32,945 bases of DNA, from positions 1 to 32,945 of the forward strand of contig JAFVWL010000070.1 of NCBI GenBank assembly GCA_017501695.1, read 5' to 3'. The position numbers were made by a program, and so were the translations under genes. The stretch is from Oscillospiraceae bacterium (GTDB lineage: Bacteria; Bacillota; Clostridia; Oscillospirales; Oscillospiraceae). The notes under the pieces were generated by a model, which saw nothing but the letters and a program-made list of their open reading frames with translations, searched no databases and had not been told where the DNA came from. Shown here piece by piece: positions 15,938-23,650 of the stretch; position 1 is the first letter of the stretch, and every line of letters starts with the position of its first letter.

Positions 15938-16906
15938 ATGAAAGAATTTACCATCGGAGCGAACGACGCGGGCCAGCGGCTGGACCGGTTCCTGGCTAAG
16001 GCTGTGCCCTTGCTTCCCGCGTCCTTGGCGCAGAAATATATCCGCCTGAAGCGGATTAAGTGCAACGGCAAGCGTATCGACCGGGACACCCGGCTGAATC
16101 AGGGCGATGTGCTTCAGCTTTACATCAACGACGAATTTTTCGACAAGCCCCGGGAGGATAACGCTTATCTGACCGTGGCTGCCCCAAAATTGAATATTGT
16201 CTATGAAGATGACCACATTCTCCTGGTAGATAAGCGTCCGGGCCTGGCGGTCCATCCTCATGACGGGGCAGAGTATGGCCGGACCCTTATCGACCATATC
16301 CAGTCCTACCTGTACCAGAAGCGGGAATGGCGTCCCCGGGAGGAAAACTCCTTTACCCCGGCTCTGTGCAACCGCATTGACAGGAATACCGGCGGTATTG
16401 TCATCGCCGCCAAGACCGCGGAAGCCCTGCGGGTCATGAATCAGAAGATCAAGGACCGGGAGCTGGACAAGCGGTATCTTGCCATTGTGGAGGGAACGCC
16501 CAAACGGAAAGAAGGAAGCCTGAAGGGATATCTTTTTAAGGATGCCAAAAAGAACCGGGTCTTTGTGACGGATACGCCTCAGGCCGGTGCCAAATCCTGC
16601 CAGACCAACTATCGGGTCCTGGCCAGCCGGAACGGCTTGTCTTTGGTGGAATGCGAACTGATCACCGGACGGACCCACCAGATCCGGGCCCAGTTTGCCC
16701 ATGCGGGTCATCCGCTGCTGGGTGATGGCAAATACGGCAAGCTGGATAAGCGGTTCGACCGGAATTATCAGGCCCTGTATTCCTATAAGCTGACTTTTGA
16801 TTTTTCCACTGACGCGGAAGGACTGGAATACCTCAACGGCAGATCCTTCCGGGTGGAGGAAGTGGATTTTGTGAAGGAGTATTTCCCGGGGGTGACGGTT
16901 CTGTGA
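15938..16906 (+). CDS. RluA-family 23S rRNA/tRNA pseudouridine synthase
   Basis: The product has 322 residues. An N-terminal S4 RNA-binding domain (about 12-75, GQRLDRFLAKAVP) is followed by the RluA catalytic domain. The catalytic Asp lies in CNRIDRNTGGIVIAAKT, corresponding to the HRLD motif. SLVECELITGRTHQIRAQFAHAG spans a later conserved block (given in part: GRTHQIR). It isomerises specific uridines in RNA. Which position is modified cannot be told; RluC/RluD-like is likeliest. It overlaps the next gene by 4 bases (GTGA), so translation is probably coupled. Confidence 0.9.
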   Translation: MKEFTIGANDAGQRLDRFLAKAVPLLPASLAQKYIRLKRIKCNGKRIDRDTRLNQGDVLQLYINDEFFDKPREDNAYLTVAAPKLNIVYEDDHILLVDKRPGLAVHPHDGAEYGRTLIDHIQSYLYQKREWRPREENSFTPALCNRIDRNTGGIVIAAKTAEALRVMNQKIKDRELDKRYLAIVEGTPKRKEGSLKGYLFKDAKKNRVFVTDTPQAGAKSCQTNYRVLASRNGLSLVECELITGRTHQIRAQFAHAGHPLLGDGKYGKLDKRFDRNYQALYSYKLTFDFSTDAEGLEYLNGRSFRVEEVDFVKEYFPGVTVL

Positions 16907-17502
16907 TACCAACCAGACGGGAAGCGGAGCAAACCCTAGCGTGGGCGTTGAGACAAAATCCCGGTCCTTGGGGAGATCACAGCAGGGTCGCCGCTACGGG
17001 ATGTGAGATTCTGGCAAAGCTCTGCGGAATGGATCCGGATCGGGCCTATGTCCTGGGGCTGCTGCATGATATCGGGCGCTATCCCGGGGTCACCGGAATC
17101 CGGCATATGCTGGACGGATTTCGTTTTTGTATGACCCGGGGCTGGGAAAAGGCGGCGCAGATCTGCCTGACCCATGGCTATCTGATTCAGGAAGATCCCA
17201 GCGCCATTGTAGGCCCCATGGACATGACAGAGGAAGAGCAGGAAACGGTGAAAAGCCTGCTGTCCCGGATGGTTTATGATGATTACGATCTTTTGGTGCA
17301 GCTTTTCGATGCCCTGTCGCTGCCCTCCGGCTTTTGCCTGTTGGAAAAACGCTGGATCGATGTTGCGATGTGGTACGGAACCCATCCTGCCAATGTCCCC
17401 AGATGGAAGCGAACCCTGGAAATCAAGGCTATGTTTGAACAGCGCATGGGGCGAAGCGTTTACAGCGCTTTGCCCGGAGTGGTGGAGAATACATTTCGAT
17501 AA
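16903..17502 (+). CDS. HD-domain hydrolase, GTG start
   Basis: The product has 199 residues. The metal-binding HD pattern is present: His near residue 26 (WGDHSRVAATGCEIL), LLHDIGRYPG with the HD pair near 55-56, and CLTHGY further on. These proteins hydrolyse phosphate esters of nucleotides or related compounds; the substrate is unknown. The start is GTG at 16903, overlapping the stop of the pseudouridine synthase (GTGA), with GGGGGTGA ahead of it; no ATG fits as well. It is the last gene of the hprK operon. Confidence 0.82.
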   Translation: MIPTRREAEQTLAWALRQNPGPWGDHSRVAATGCEILAKLCGMDPDRAYVLGLLHDIGRYPGVTGIRHMLDGFRFCMTRGWEKAAQICLTHGYLIQEDPSAIVGPMDMTEEEQETVKSLLSRMVYDDYDLLVQLFDALSLPSGFCLLEKRWIDVAMWYGTHPANVPRWKRTLEIKAMFEQRMGRSVYSALPGVVENTFR

Positions 17503-17506
17503 CAGA

Positions 17507-17539
17507 ACAAGGACAGTCCGGCGACTGTCCTTGTTTTAT
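17507..17539. terminator. Bidirectional terminator between convergent operons
   Basis: A perfect 12-bp stem (17507-17518 with 17523-17534, loop CGGC) is followed by TTTTAT on the plus strand. It ends the hprK operon and sits at the end of the GNAT gene, overlapping its stop region. Confidence 0.9.
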
Positions 17540-18027
17540 ATTTTCTGATAGGCGATCCGTTGGTCGCCGTTCTTGCGAAGGTAGATGATCCCGCAGCGGC
17601 GGAATCCGTTTTTCTCCAAAGTTCGCTGCATGGGAACGTTGTTCCGGTGGGTATCGATGCGAAGATTTCCACACAGCCGGAAAGCGAAGTCCAGACAGGC
17701 AGAAGCGATCCCTTTGCCCCGAATGCCGCAGGCGATCCTGTGTACTACGCCATAGGGCCGATCATTGGGCCAGCTTCCCTCGAAAATTTCCCGGTAATCC
17801 GGTTCCTCGCCATGGAAATAGCAGAATACACCAACCACACAGCCCTGTTCCGAGCAGACAAAAAGCTGCTGCTTGCGAAGGTCCTCCCGAACCGCAGTCT
17901 CATCGGGATATCCGTTGGTCCACTGATCCGGATTGCCGGATTCTGCCATAAAGGCCCGGGCACCGGAATAAATCTCCAGGATCCGGGGCAGATCGGATTC
18001 CCGGGCATGACGAAATTCCAGCGTCAT
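17536..18027 (-). CDS. GNAT-family N-acetyltransferase
   Basis: The product has 163 residues. It has the GNAT fold layout: an N-terminal FRHARESDLPRILEIY helix, a central beta strand (GVFCYFHGEEP), and the acetyl-CoA pyrophosphate loop RGKGIAS followed by THRNNVPMQRTLEKNGF, the usual second half. It transfers acetyl from acetyl-CoA to an amine; the acceptor is unknown. Its start codon overlaps the mnmA stop (ATGA, 18024-18027), so it is translated from the mnmA message. Confidence 0.9.
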   Translation of the reverse strand: MTLEFRHARESDLPRILEIYSGARAFMAESGNPDQWTNGYPDETAVREDLRKQQLFVCSEQGCVVGVFCYFHGEEPDYREIFEGSWPNDRPYGVVHRIACGIRGKGIASACLDFAFRLCGNLRIDTHRNNVPMQRTLEKNGFRRCGIIYLRKNGDQRIAYQKI

Positions 18028-19112
18028 TCCAGAACCTCCTCAATGGTGCCGCCGCCAATGACCCGATCCCCGTCATAGAGAACCACGGCCTGGCCGGGGG
18101 TGATGGCTCGCTGGGGCTCGTCAAATACCACCCGGGCTTTTCCGTCGGTGTCCGGATACACGGTGGCGGGCTGCTCGGTCATTCGGGACCGGGCTTTTGC
18201 CATGCATCTGACTGGCTCCGTCAGGGCGGGGAAGGGGTACCAGACCCAGTTGCCTGCCACCAGGGTCCGGTGAAACAGGGCTTCGTTAGGACCTACAGTG
18301 ACGGTGTTTGCCCGCATATCTTTTGCACAGACGTAAACAGGGGTGCCCATGGCAAGGCCCAGTCCCTTCCTCTGCCCCAAGGTATAAGCTACCGCACCCT
18401 GATGGGTTCCGACGACATTGCCCTCCAGATCCAGAAAACTGCCGGACGCATACGCTTTACCGGTGTAGCGTTTCAGGAAAGCCAGATAATCACCGTCCGG
18501 AATGAAGCAGATGTCCTGGCTGTCACGTTTCCGGGCGTTCAGGAAGCCCTGCTCTGCTGCGATGGCCCGGACTTCCTCCTTGGTCAGTTCCCCCAGGGGG
18601 AACAGGATGTGGGCAAGCTGTTCCTGATCCAGGCAGGCCAGAAAATAGGACTGGTCCTTGGCCGTGTCCCTGGCCTTGCACAGGATAAAACGGCCGGATT
18701 CCGGATCCCGGCGGATCCGGGCGTAGTGGCCGGTAACCATATGGCTGCAGCCCAGCAGCAGGGCTTTTTGCAGGAAATGGTCAAATTTCAAATGACGGTT
18801 GCAGTCCACGCAGGGATTGGGTGTCAGTCCCGCTTCGTAGCTGCGCGCAAAACGGTCCATGACTTGCTGCCGAAAGGGGACAGTGGCGTTAAAAACATGG
18901 AAGGGGATCCCCAGCCTGTAGGCCACAGAACGGGCATCCTCCACATCATCCAAAGAACAGCAGGTACTGCTTTGCTCCGGGGGAAGGATTTCGTTGGAGA
19001 ACATTCGCATGGTGGCGCCGGCACATTCATAGCCCTGGCATTGGGTCAAATAAGCAGCCACAGAGCTGTCCACACCGCCGCTCATGGCGATCAGTGCTTT
19101 CTTTTGTTCCAA
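18024..19112 (-). CDS. mnmA: tRNA 2-thiouridylase MnmA, probable TTG start
   Basis: The product has 362 residues. MnmA puts sulfur on the wobble uridine (U34) of Lys, Glu and Gln tRNAs. Motifs: PP-loop SGGVDSSV near the N-terminus, the first catalytic Cys in NPCVDCNRHLKF, and the second in SQDICFIPDGDY. An open frame extends to an ATG at 19175, but that ATG lies in the -35 box of the promoter at 19147-19175. The best start is therefore TTG at 19112, with AGGAGGTG 8 bases upstream. This gives the normal family N-terminus (LEQKKALIAMSGG). The GNAT gene overlaps its stop codon. Confidence 0.95.
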   Translation of the reverse strand: MEQKKALIAMSGGVDSSVAAYLTQCQGYECAGATMRMFSNEILPPEQSSTCCSLDDVEDARSVAYRLGIPFHVFNATVPFRQQVMDRFARSYEAGLTPNPCVDCNRHLKFDHFLQKALLLGCSHMVTGHYARIRRDPESGRFILCKARDTAKDQSYFLACLDQEQLAHILFPLGELTKEEVRAIAAEQGFLNARKRDSQDICFIPDGDYLAFLKRYTGKAYASGSFLDLEGNVVGTHQGAVAYTLGQRKGLGLAMGTPVYVCAKDMRANTVTVGPNEALFHRTLVAGNWVWYPFPALTEPVRCMAKARSRMTEQPATVYPDTDGKARVVFDEPQRAITPGQAVVLYDGDRVIGGGTIEEVLE

Positions 19113-19146
19113 TCCATCCACACCTCCTGTATTATGGAATGGACAT

Positions 19147-19175
19147 ATTCTATCACAGGGAAACCGGAAAAGCAA
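19147..19175 (-). promoter_or_regulatory. Probable promoter of mnmA-GNAT
   Basis: Minus strand: TTGCTT (19170-19175), 17-bp spacer, TAGAAT (19147-19152). Confidence 0.65.
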
Positions 19176-19355
19176 TCACTGCCGAAGGCAATCCAAGGGC
19201 CAAATTATTACATTTTGCAGATTCGTTTACCGCAAGGGATTGTGGCCGGAATGAACTGATCTACAATATATGGAGAATTTGGGATAAATACGCTGAATTA
19301 GTAACATTTGAACGAAGTAAGGGGTAACAAAACTGTAACAACTGTAAAAAAGTAG
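19176..19355. other. Non-coding gap with a cluster of GTAA repeats
   Basis: The gap from the mnmA start to the lysozyme gene is 309 bases long (19113-19421). Besides the two promoters it holds no gene. Its right half (19300-19348) carries five GTAA-type motifs: GTAAC at 19301, GTAAG at 19317, GTAAC at 19324 and 19335, and GTAAA at 19344. GGTAAC-N5-TGTAAC (19323-19339) has the spacing of a WalR (YycF) box. Confidence 0.45.
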
Positions 19356-19384
19356 TTGCATTATCTGCTGATATCTGCTATAAT
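19356..19384 (+). promoter_or_regulatory. Sigma-A promoter of the lysozyme gene
   Basis: TTGCAT (19356-19361), 17-bp spacer, TATAAT (19379-19384), directly downstream of the GTAA repeats. Confidence 0.85.
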
Positions 19385-19421
19385 GGGGCTGTACTACTGA
19401 TGAAAGGAGCAGACGACTGCA

Positions 19422-21806
19422 ATGAAACGAAAGATATCTCTGATCTTGTCTGTTGTGCTGCTGATCGGCTTGTTTGTATACGGCCCGGTCACCGTTTCCG
19501 CTGAAGCATCTTCCTATGTTGCCAGCGATGAAATGATCGAGTTACTAAAGCAAATGGAAGGATTCGACCGCTATCCCCGCTGGGACTACCAGCAGTGGAC
19601 CGTGGGCTACGGATCCAAGTGCCCGGATGAAGACCTTTATCGCCTGCTGCGGGATGGCATCACCGAATATGAAGCGGAGCTGCTTCTTCGTGAGGAACTG
19701 GGGACCTTTGAGAAAATGGTCAACAGCTTCAATGACAAATACGAAATGGGCTTCCAGCAGAATCAGTTCGATGCTATTCTTCTTTTTACATACAACATGG
19801 GCCAGGCCTGGATGTTCCGTGACGGAACCTTCCGGAATGTCCTGGTGTCCGGAGAAACCGGAAGCGACCTCATGTTTGCCATGGGCCAGTGGTGTCACGC
19901 CGGCGGAGAAGTTCTGATTCCTCTGGTCAAGCGTCGTTTGATGGAATACAATATGTATGTCAACGGTGAATACAGCCGCACCCTTCCCGAAAATTACAGC
20001 TATGTGATTTACGAAATGAATGGCGGCAGCGGCGAGACGGATGTGCAGTGCTTTGATTCCGATTTGAAGGAAGCGCCCCGGGTTGTGCCTACCAAGGAAG
20101 GCTATACCTTTGCCGGCTGGTATACTTCCAATTCCGGCGGTGTCCGGGTTACGGTTCTGGACGAATACGTCCGGGGTACTACTCTGTATGCCCGCTGGAC
20201 CCTTGGCGGCGAGGATATCCCGGATGAACCTCCCGTTCAGGAAGGTGCCCAGCCCATTACCCCGGTGCTGGTTACCGTTACCGCGGACCATGTAAACATC
20301 CGCAGAGGTCCCGGTACCAATTACAGCATTGTGGACCGGGTTTCTCAGGGCACCCAGATGACCCTGACCGCGATCCAGAGCGGCAGCGGCTATACCTGGG
20401 GCCTGTTTGAGTACGGCTGGATCGCACTGATGTATACCAATTATGAGGAAGTGAAGATTCCGGAGCCTCCTGTGGATCCTACCGAACCTCCCACGGAGCC
20501 CACGGAACCTCCCACGGAGCCCACGGAACCTCCCACGGAGCCTACGGAACCTCCCACGGAGCCCACGGAACCTCCCACGGAGCCTACGGAACCTCCTACG
20601 GAGCCCACGGAACCTCCCACGGAGCCCACGGAACCTCCCACGGAGCCTACGGAACCTCCCACGGAGCCTACGGAACCTCCTACGGAGCCCACGGAACCTC
20701 CTACGGAGCCTACGGAACCTCCCACGGAGCCCACGGAACCTCCCACGGAGCCTACCGAACCTCCCACGGAGCCTACGGAACCTCCCACGGAGCCTACGGA
20801 ACCTCCCACGGAGCCTACGGAACCTCCCACGGAGCCTACCGAACCTCCCACAGAACCGGAGCCTGTGATGGGCACCATTACCGGTAACGACCTGTGTATC
20901 CGAAACGGTGCCGGTACCGGCTATGCGGTGATCGGCTTCCTGCACAAGGGCGACCGGGTGGAAATTCTGGAACAAAAGACCGTTGGGTCCATGACCTGGG
21001 GCCGAATCAGCCGGGGATGGATCTCCATGAACTACGTGAAGCTGGATCCTGTAAGACAGGAGCCGGAGCCTCCCGTTGATAATCCCCAGGAACCCGCCCC
21101 TAAGGGCACGGTCACCGGCGACAGCCTGTGTATCCGGGCCGGAGCCGGAACCTCCTATGCGGTCCTTGGCTTCTATAATAAGGGGGACCGGGTGGAGATC
21201 CTGGAGCAGAAGACCGTTGGCGCCATGACCTGGGGCCGGACGGAAAAGGGCTGGATCAGCATGACCTACGTGAAGCTGGATGAGCCGGTTTCCCAGCCCC
21301 CTGAGGAGCCTGTGGAGCCTCCTACGGAGCCCCCGGTGGATAATCCCACAGAGCCTCCGGTAGATCCCACGGAGCCTCCGGTAGATCCCACGGAGCCTGA
21401 GAAAACAGTTCTGACCGGAACGGTGACTGCCGACTGTCTGTATGTCCGGGAGGGTGCCGGTACGGGTTACCGGATCGTGGGTTATCTGCTTCAGGGCCAG
21501 ACTGTGGAGATCCTGGAACAGAAGACTGTCAACGGTATGACCTGGGGCCGGGTTTCCAACGGCTGGGTCTCCATGAAGTATGTGGAGCTGCAGCAGGCTG
21601 AAAACGATCCCGAGGATCCGGAGCCTGTGATGATGACTGTGAACGCCGATTGCCTGCGTGTCCGCAGCGGTGCCGGTACTGGCTACCGTGTGGTCGGTTA
21701 CCTGTACATGGGTGCCAAGGTTCAGGTCTTCGAGACTACTGTGGTGGATGGCATTACCTGGGCCAGAATCGAAAACGGCTGGGTATCCATGGAATACCTG
21801 AAATAA
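19422..21806 (+). CDS. Secreted GH24 lysozyme with InlB-type repeat and five SH3b domains
   Basis: The product has 794 residues. A signal peptide (about 1-27, ending VSA) is followed by a GH24 (T4-type) lysozyme domain (about 34-190). Glu46, Asp55 and Thr60 sit at nearly the same spacing as the T4 lysozyme triad (11, 20, 26). Next come an InlB-type repeat (about 193-265, GYTFAGWYTSNSGG), a first SH3b domain (282-345), a Pro/Thr/Glu linker of 18 seven-residue repeats (354-479), and four more SH3b domains (about 483-545, 561-621, 664-725, 737-794). SH3b domains bind cell wall, so the enzyme probably cuts peptidoglycan at the surface. It may be an autolysin or act on competitors; no phage genes are near. 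AAAGGAG lies 12 bases upstream of the start, a rather long spacing. Confidence 0.92.
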   Translation: MKRKISLILSVVLLIGLFVYGPVTVSAEASSYVASDEMIELLKQMEGFDRYPRWDYQQWTVGYGSKCPDEDLYRLLRDGITEYEAELLLREELGTFEKMVNSFNDKYEMGFQQNQFDAILLFTYNMGQAWMFRDGTFRNVLVSGETGSDLMFAMGQWCHAGGEVLIPLVKRRLMEYNMYVNGEYSRTLPENYSYVIYEMNGGSGETDVQCFDSDLKEAPRVVPTKEGYTFAGWYTSNSGGVRVTVLDEYVRGTTLYARWTLGGEDIPDEPPVQEGAQPITPVLVTVTADHVNIRRGPGTNYSIVDRVSQGTQMTLTAIQSGSGYTWGLFEYGWIALMYTNYEEVKIPEPPVDPTEPPTEPTEPPTEPTEPPTEPTEPPTEPTEPPTEPTEPPTEPTEPPTEPTEPPTEPTEPPTEPTEPPTEPTEPPTEPTEPPTEPTEPPTEPTEPPTEPTEPPTEPTEPPTEPTEPPTEPTEPPTEPEPVMGTITGNDLCIRNGAGTGYAVIGFLHKGDRVEILEQKTVGSMTWGRISRGWISMNYVKLDPVRQEPEPPVDNPQEPAPKGTVTGDSLCIRAGAGTSYAVLGFYNKGDRVEILEQKTVGAMTWGRTEKGWISMTYVKLDEPVSQPPEEPVEPPTEPPVDNPTEPPVDPTEPPVDPTEPEKTVLTGTVTADCLYVREGAGTGYRIVGYLLQGQTVEILEQKTVNGMTWGRVSNGWVSMKYVELQQAENDPEDPEPVMMTVNADCLRVRSGAGTGYRVVGYLYMGAKVQVFETTVVDGITWARIENGWVSMEYLK
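20481..20858 (+). repeat. 18 tandem copies of a 21-bp repeat coding TEPPTEP
   Basis: Exactly 378 bases of head-to-tail 21-bp units, each coding Thr-Glu-Pro-Pro-Thr-Glu-Pro. Copies differ only at wobble positions (ACC/ACG, CCC/CCT, GAG/GAA). The repeat keeps frame, so copy-number changes would only lengthen or shorten the linker. Confidence 0.97.
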
Positions 21807-21812
21807 TACATT

Positions 21813-21846
21813 TGTCCCCCGATCGTGTGATCGGGGGACAGTTTTA
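21813..21846. terminator. Bidirectional terminator after the lysozyme gene
   Basis: A perfect 12-bp stem (21813-21824 with 21829-21840, loop GTGT) is followed by TTTTAT on the plus strand. It lies between convergent genes. Confidence 0.88.
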
Positions 21847-21851
21847 TGTAT

Positions 21852-22388
21852 TTACTGCTGGGCATTGAGAATGATCTGCTGCACCCGAACAGCATCCGGG
21901 ATATTTTCCAGGGAGAACAGGCCGTCATAACCGTTAAAGCTGTTGCTTGAGCGGTGGGTACGCATATACGGATTTCCGAAAGCGATGGTACCGTAGCCGT
22001 CCTTGTGGATTTCCAGATGGGTAGCAGGAGCGTTGGCCAGGGTCTGGATATCGATGCGGCTGCCTCGCTTGCGGATCACCTTTTGATTGGTAATCACATA
22101 GGCAGTGTGCTTACGCTGATAAGCGGTCCAGAGGAACCGGCCGATGAGAATATAGAATCCGGCACACAGGAAGGGAATCAGGAAGAGCTTAGAAAACAGA
22201 GGAGAATCTGTGGACAGGATATTAAAAGAGATGAAAATAACACCGCCGGTCCAGAATAAGCTAAATGGAATTAAGATAAAGTCTTGCCTGGTCAACAGAT
22301 TGCCGGGTCCGGGTGTTCCCCTCCAGAGAATCTGTTCCCCGGCTGTGATGTAGGGCTTGCAGAAGCTGTAATCCATTTCTTCGTTCAT
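21852..22388 (-). CDS. Membrane protein with PH-like domain
   Basis: The product has 178 residues. GEQILWRGTPGPGNLL near the N-terminus is typical of small bacterial membrane proteins with a PH-like domain. Two hydrophobic segments (about 36-55 and 67-88) are followed by a beta-rich part starting HTAYVITNQKVIRKRGSRIDIQTL, the PH-like core. The role is unknown. The gene overlaps the stop of the oxidoreductase gene by 4 bases (ATGA, 22385-22388), so the two are translated together. The C-terminal half (GTIAFGNPYM, FSLENIPDAVRVQQII) fits the family. Confidence 0.78.
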   Translation of the reverse strand: MNEEMDYSFCKPYITAGEQILWRGTPGPGNLLTRQDFILIPFSLFWTGGVIFISFNILSTDSPLFSKLFLIPFLCAGFYILIGRFLWTAYQRKHTAYVITNQKVIRKRGSRIDIQTLANAPATHLEIHKDGYGTIAFGNPYMRTHRSSNSFNGYDGLFSLENIPDAVRVQQIILNAQQ

Positions 22389-23491
22389 AATCTTTCCTCC
22401 TTCATGGGCTCCGGCCGATCACAGGTGGAGTGAATGGGCAGGAATTGGCGGGATTTACCACTGTCCATCATGGCGGTCAGGACCTCTATCACGTGGCAGG
22501 CCTGTGCTGCATTGACCCGGCTTTCGGAGCCCGTTTGGATGGCTTGTGCCAGGTCCGCCGGACCCAGGCCGCGGGCGTTGTCAGAGTAGGGGAAGGTCAG
22601 GGGGATTTCCTGGGGTTTGACGGACATGGTCATGTCGAAATTGTTGGGATAGAACCGGAGACTGCCGCCGAAGCCGTTGGGGTCCGGCAGGTAGAGAATG
22701 CCCTTTGTACCGTAAATGGCAAAATAGGGTTGATCGAACAGGGCGCTTTCCTCGTTCAGGTGGTAGGTGCCGCAGATACCGCAGGCCATGCGCAGCAGGG
22801 CGTAGACCTGGCTTTCGTTGGGCGTGGAGATGGTCTGGCCGAATTCGGGGCTCTGGGGCAGCAGATTGGTGCGGGTGGGGTAAGGCGTTTCCACCATGGC
22901 GGCTACCTCTGACACGGGACCCAGCAGGCTCACAAGGGCGGTGATGGCGTAAACAACATAGTTGTAGCAGGCACCGCCGCCGGGCTCCCGGCGGAATTTG
23001 TTGATGGAGCCCATGACGGTAGCGTCCCGGTTGGAACAGATGGCGAAGGAGGTCACAGTGCCAAGTTCCCCGTCATCGATAAATTTCCGGGCAGTCTGCC
23101 AGGCGGCACCCAGAAAAGTATCCGGAGCGCTGGCAAGATAAAGTCCCCGTTCTTTTGCCAGCGCCACCAGCTCTGCCGCCGTGACAGGGGAGTCAGTCAT
23201 GGTTTTCTCTGTGTAGACGTGCTTTCCGGCCAGCAGAGCGTTCCTGATGATGCTATAATGGGCATGGGTGGGAGTCAGATTGACAATCATGTCCACACCG
23301 GGATCGGCCAGCATTTCCTCCAGGCTGCAGGCCAGGATGCCGTATTGATCCGCTTTTTTCTGAGCGTGTTCCAGATGGTTGGCACAGATGGAAACCACCT
23401 TCAGGTGCGGAAAGCGGGTGGTCATGTTCTTCAGATAAATGTCACTGATGGCACCGGCACCCACGATGCCGACACGAATAGACCGGTTCAT
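22385..23491 (-). CDS. Gfo/Idh/MocA-family oxidoreductase
   Basis: The product has 368 residues. An N-terminal Rossmann fold binds NAD(P) (VGIVGAGAISDIYL). NLTPTHAHYSIIRNALLAGKHVYTEK carries the family's catalytic region (here GKHVYTEK; the usual EKP is EKT). The C-terminal domain begins about residue 125. Members oxidise or reduce sugars, inositols and related polyols; substrate cannot be predicted. GGGAGGGAT precedes the start. It is the first gene of a two-gene operon with the PH-like membrane protein, an unusual pairing that may only reflect shared transcription. Confidence 0.9.
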   Translation of the reverse strand: MNRSIRVGIVGAGAISDIYLKNMTTRFPHLKVVSICANHLEHAQKKADQYGILACSLEEMLADPGVDMIVNLTPTHAHYSIIRNALLAGKHVYTEKTMTDSPVTAAELVALAKERGLYLASAPDTFLGAAWQTARKFIDDGELGTVTSFAICSNRDATVMGSINKFRREPGGGACYNYVVYAITALVSLLGPVSEVAAMVETPYPTRTNLLPQSPEFGQTISTPNESQVYALLRMACGICGTYHLNEESALFDQPYFAIYGTKGILYLPDPNGFGGSLRFYPNNFDMTMSVKPQEIPLTFPYSDNARGLGPADLAQAIQTGSESRVNAAQACHVIEVLTAMMDSGKSRQFLPIHSTCDRPEPMKEERL

Positions 23492-23511
23492 AACATCCCT
23501 CCCTTATGATT

Positions 23512-23540
23512 ATCCTAGCACATTCGAACCGGAATGTAAA
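23512..23540 (-). promoter_or_regulatory. Probable promoter of the oxidoreductase operon
   Basis: Minus strand: TTTACA (23535-23540), 17-bp spacer, TAGGAT (23512-23517). Confidence 0.65.
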
Positions 23541-23588
23541 GAAAGAGCCATCAAAAGTAAATGAAACTGCGAAAATACTTTCTGTTTC

Positions 23589-23622
23589 TTGATATGTATC
23601 GCAGAATATGTTAAAATAACAT
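23589..23622 (+). promoter_or_regulatory. RM promoter overlapped by a perfect palindrome
   Basis: TTGATA (23589-23594), 17-bp spacer, TAAAAT (23612-23617). The -10 box lies inside ATGTTA-AAA-TAACAT (23608-23622), a 6-3-6 inverted repeat placed as a repressor operator would be. Confidence 0.65.
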
Positions 23623-23650
23623 AAAATCTTCCGATGGGGAGGAGTCTCAA

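Noticed and set aside
20481..20858. Tandem array as a CRISPR
   Set aside because: The units are head-to-tail with no spacers and stay in frame inside a protein gene.
20441..20878. A minus-strand frame coding a Gly-Ser-Val repeat
   Set aside because: It is only the reverse translation of the 21-bp repeat array.
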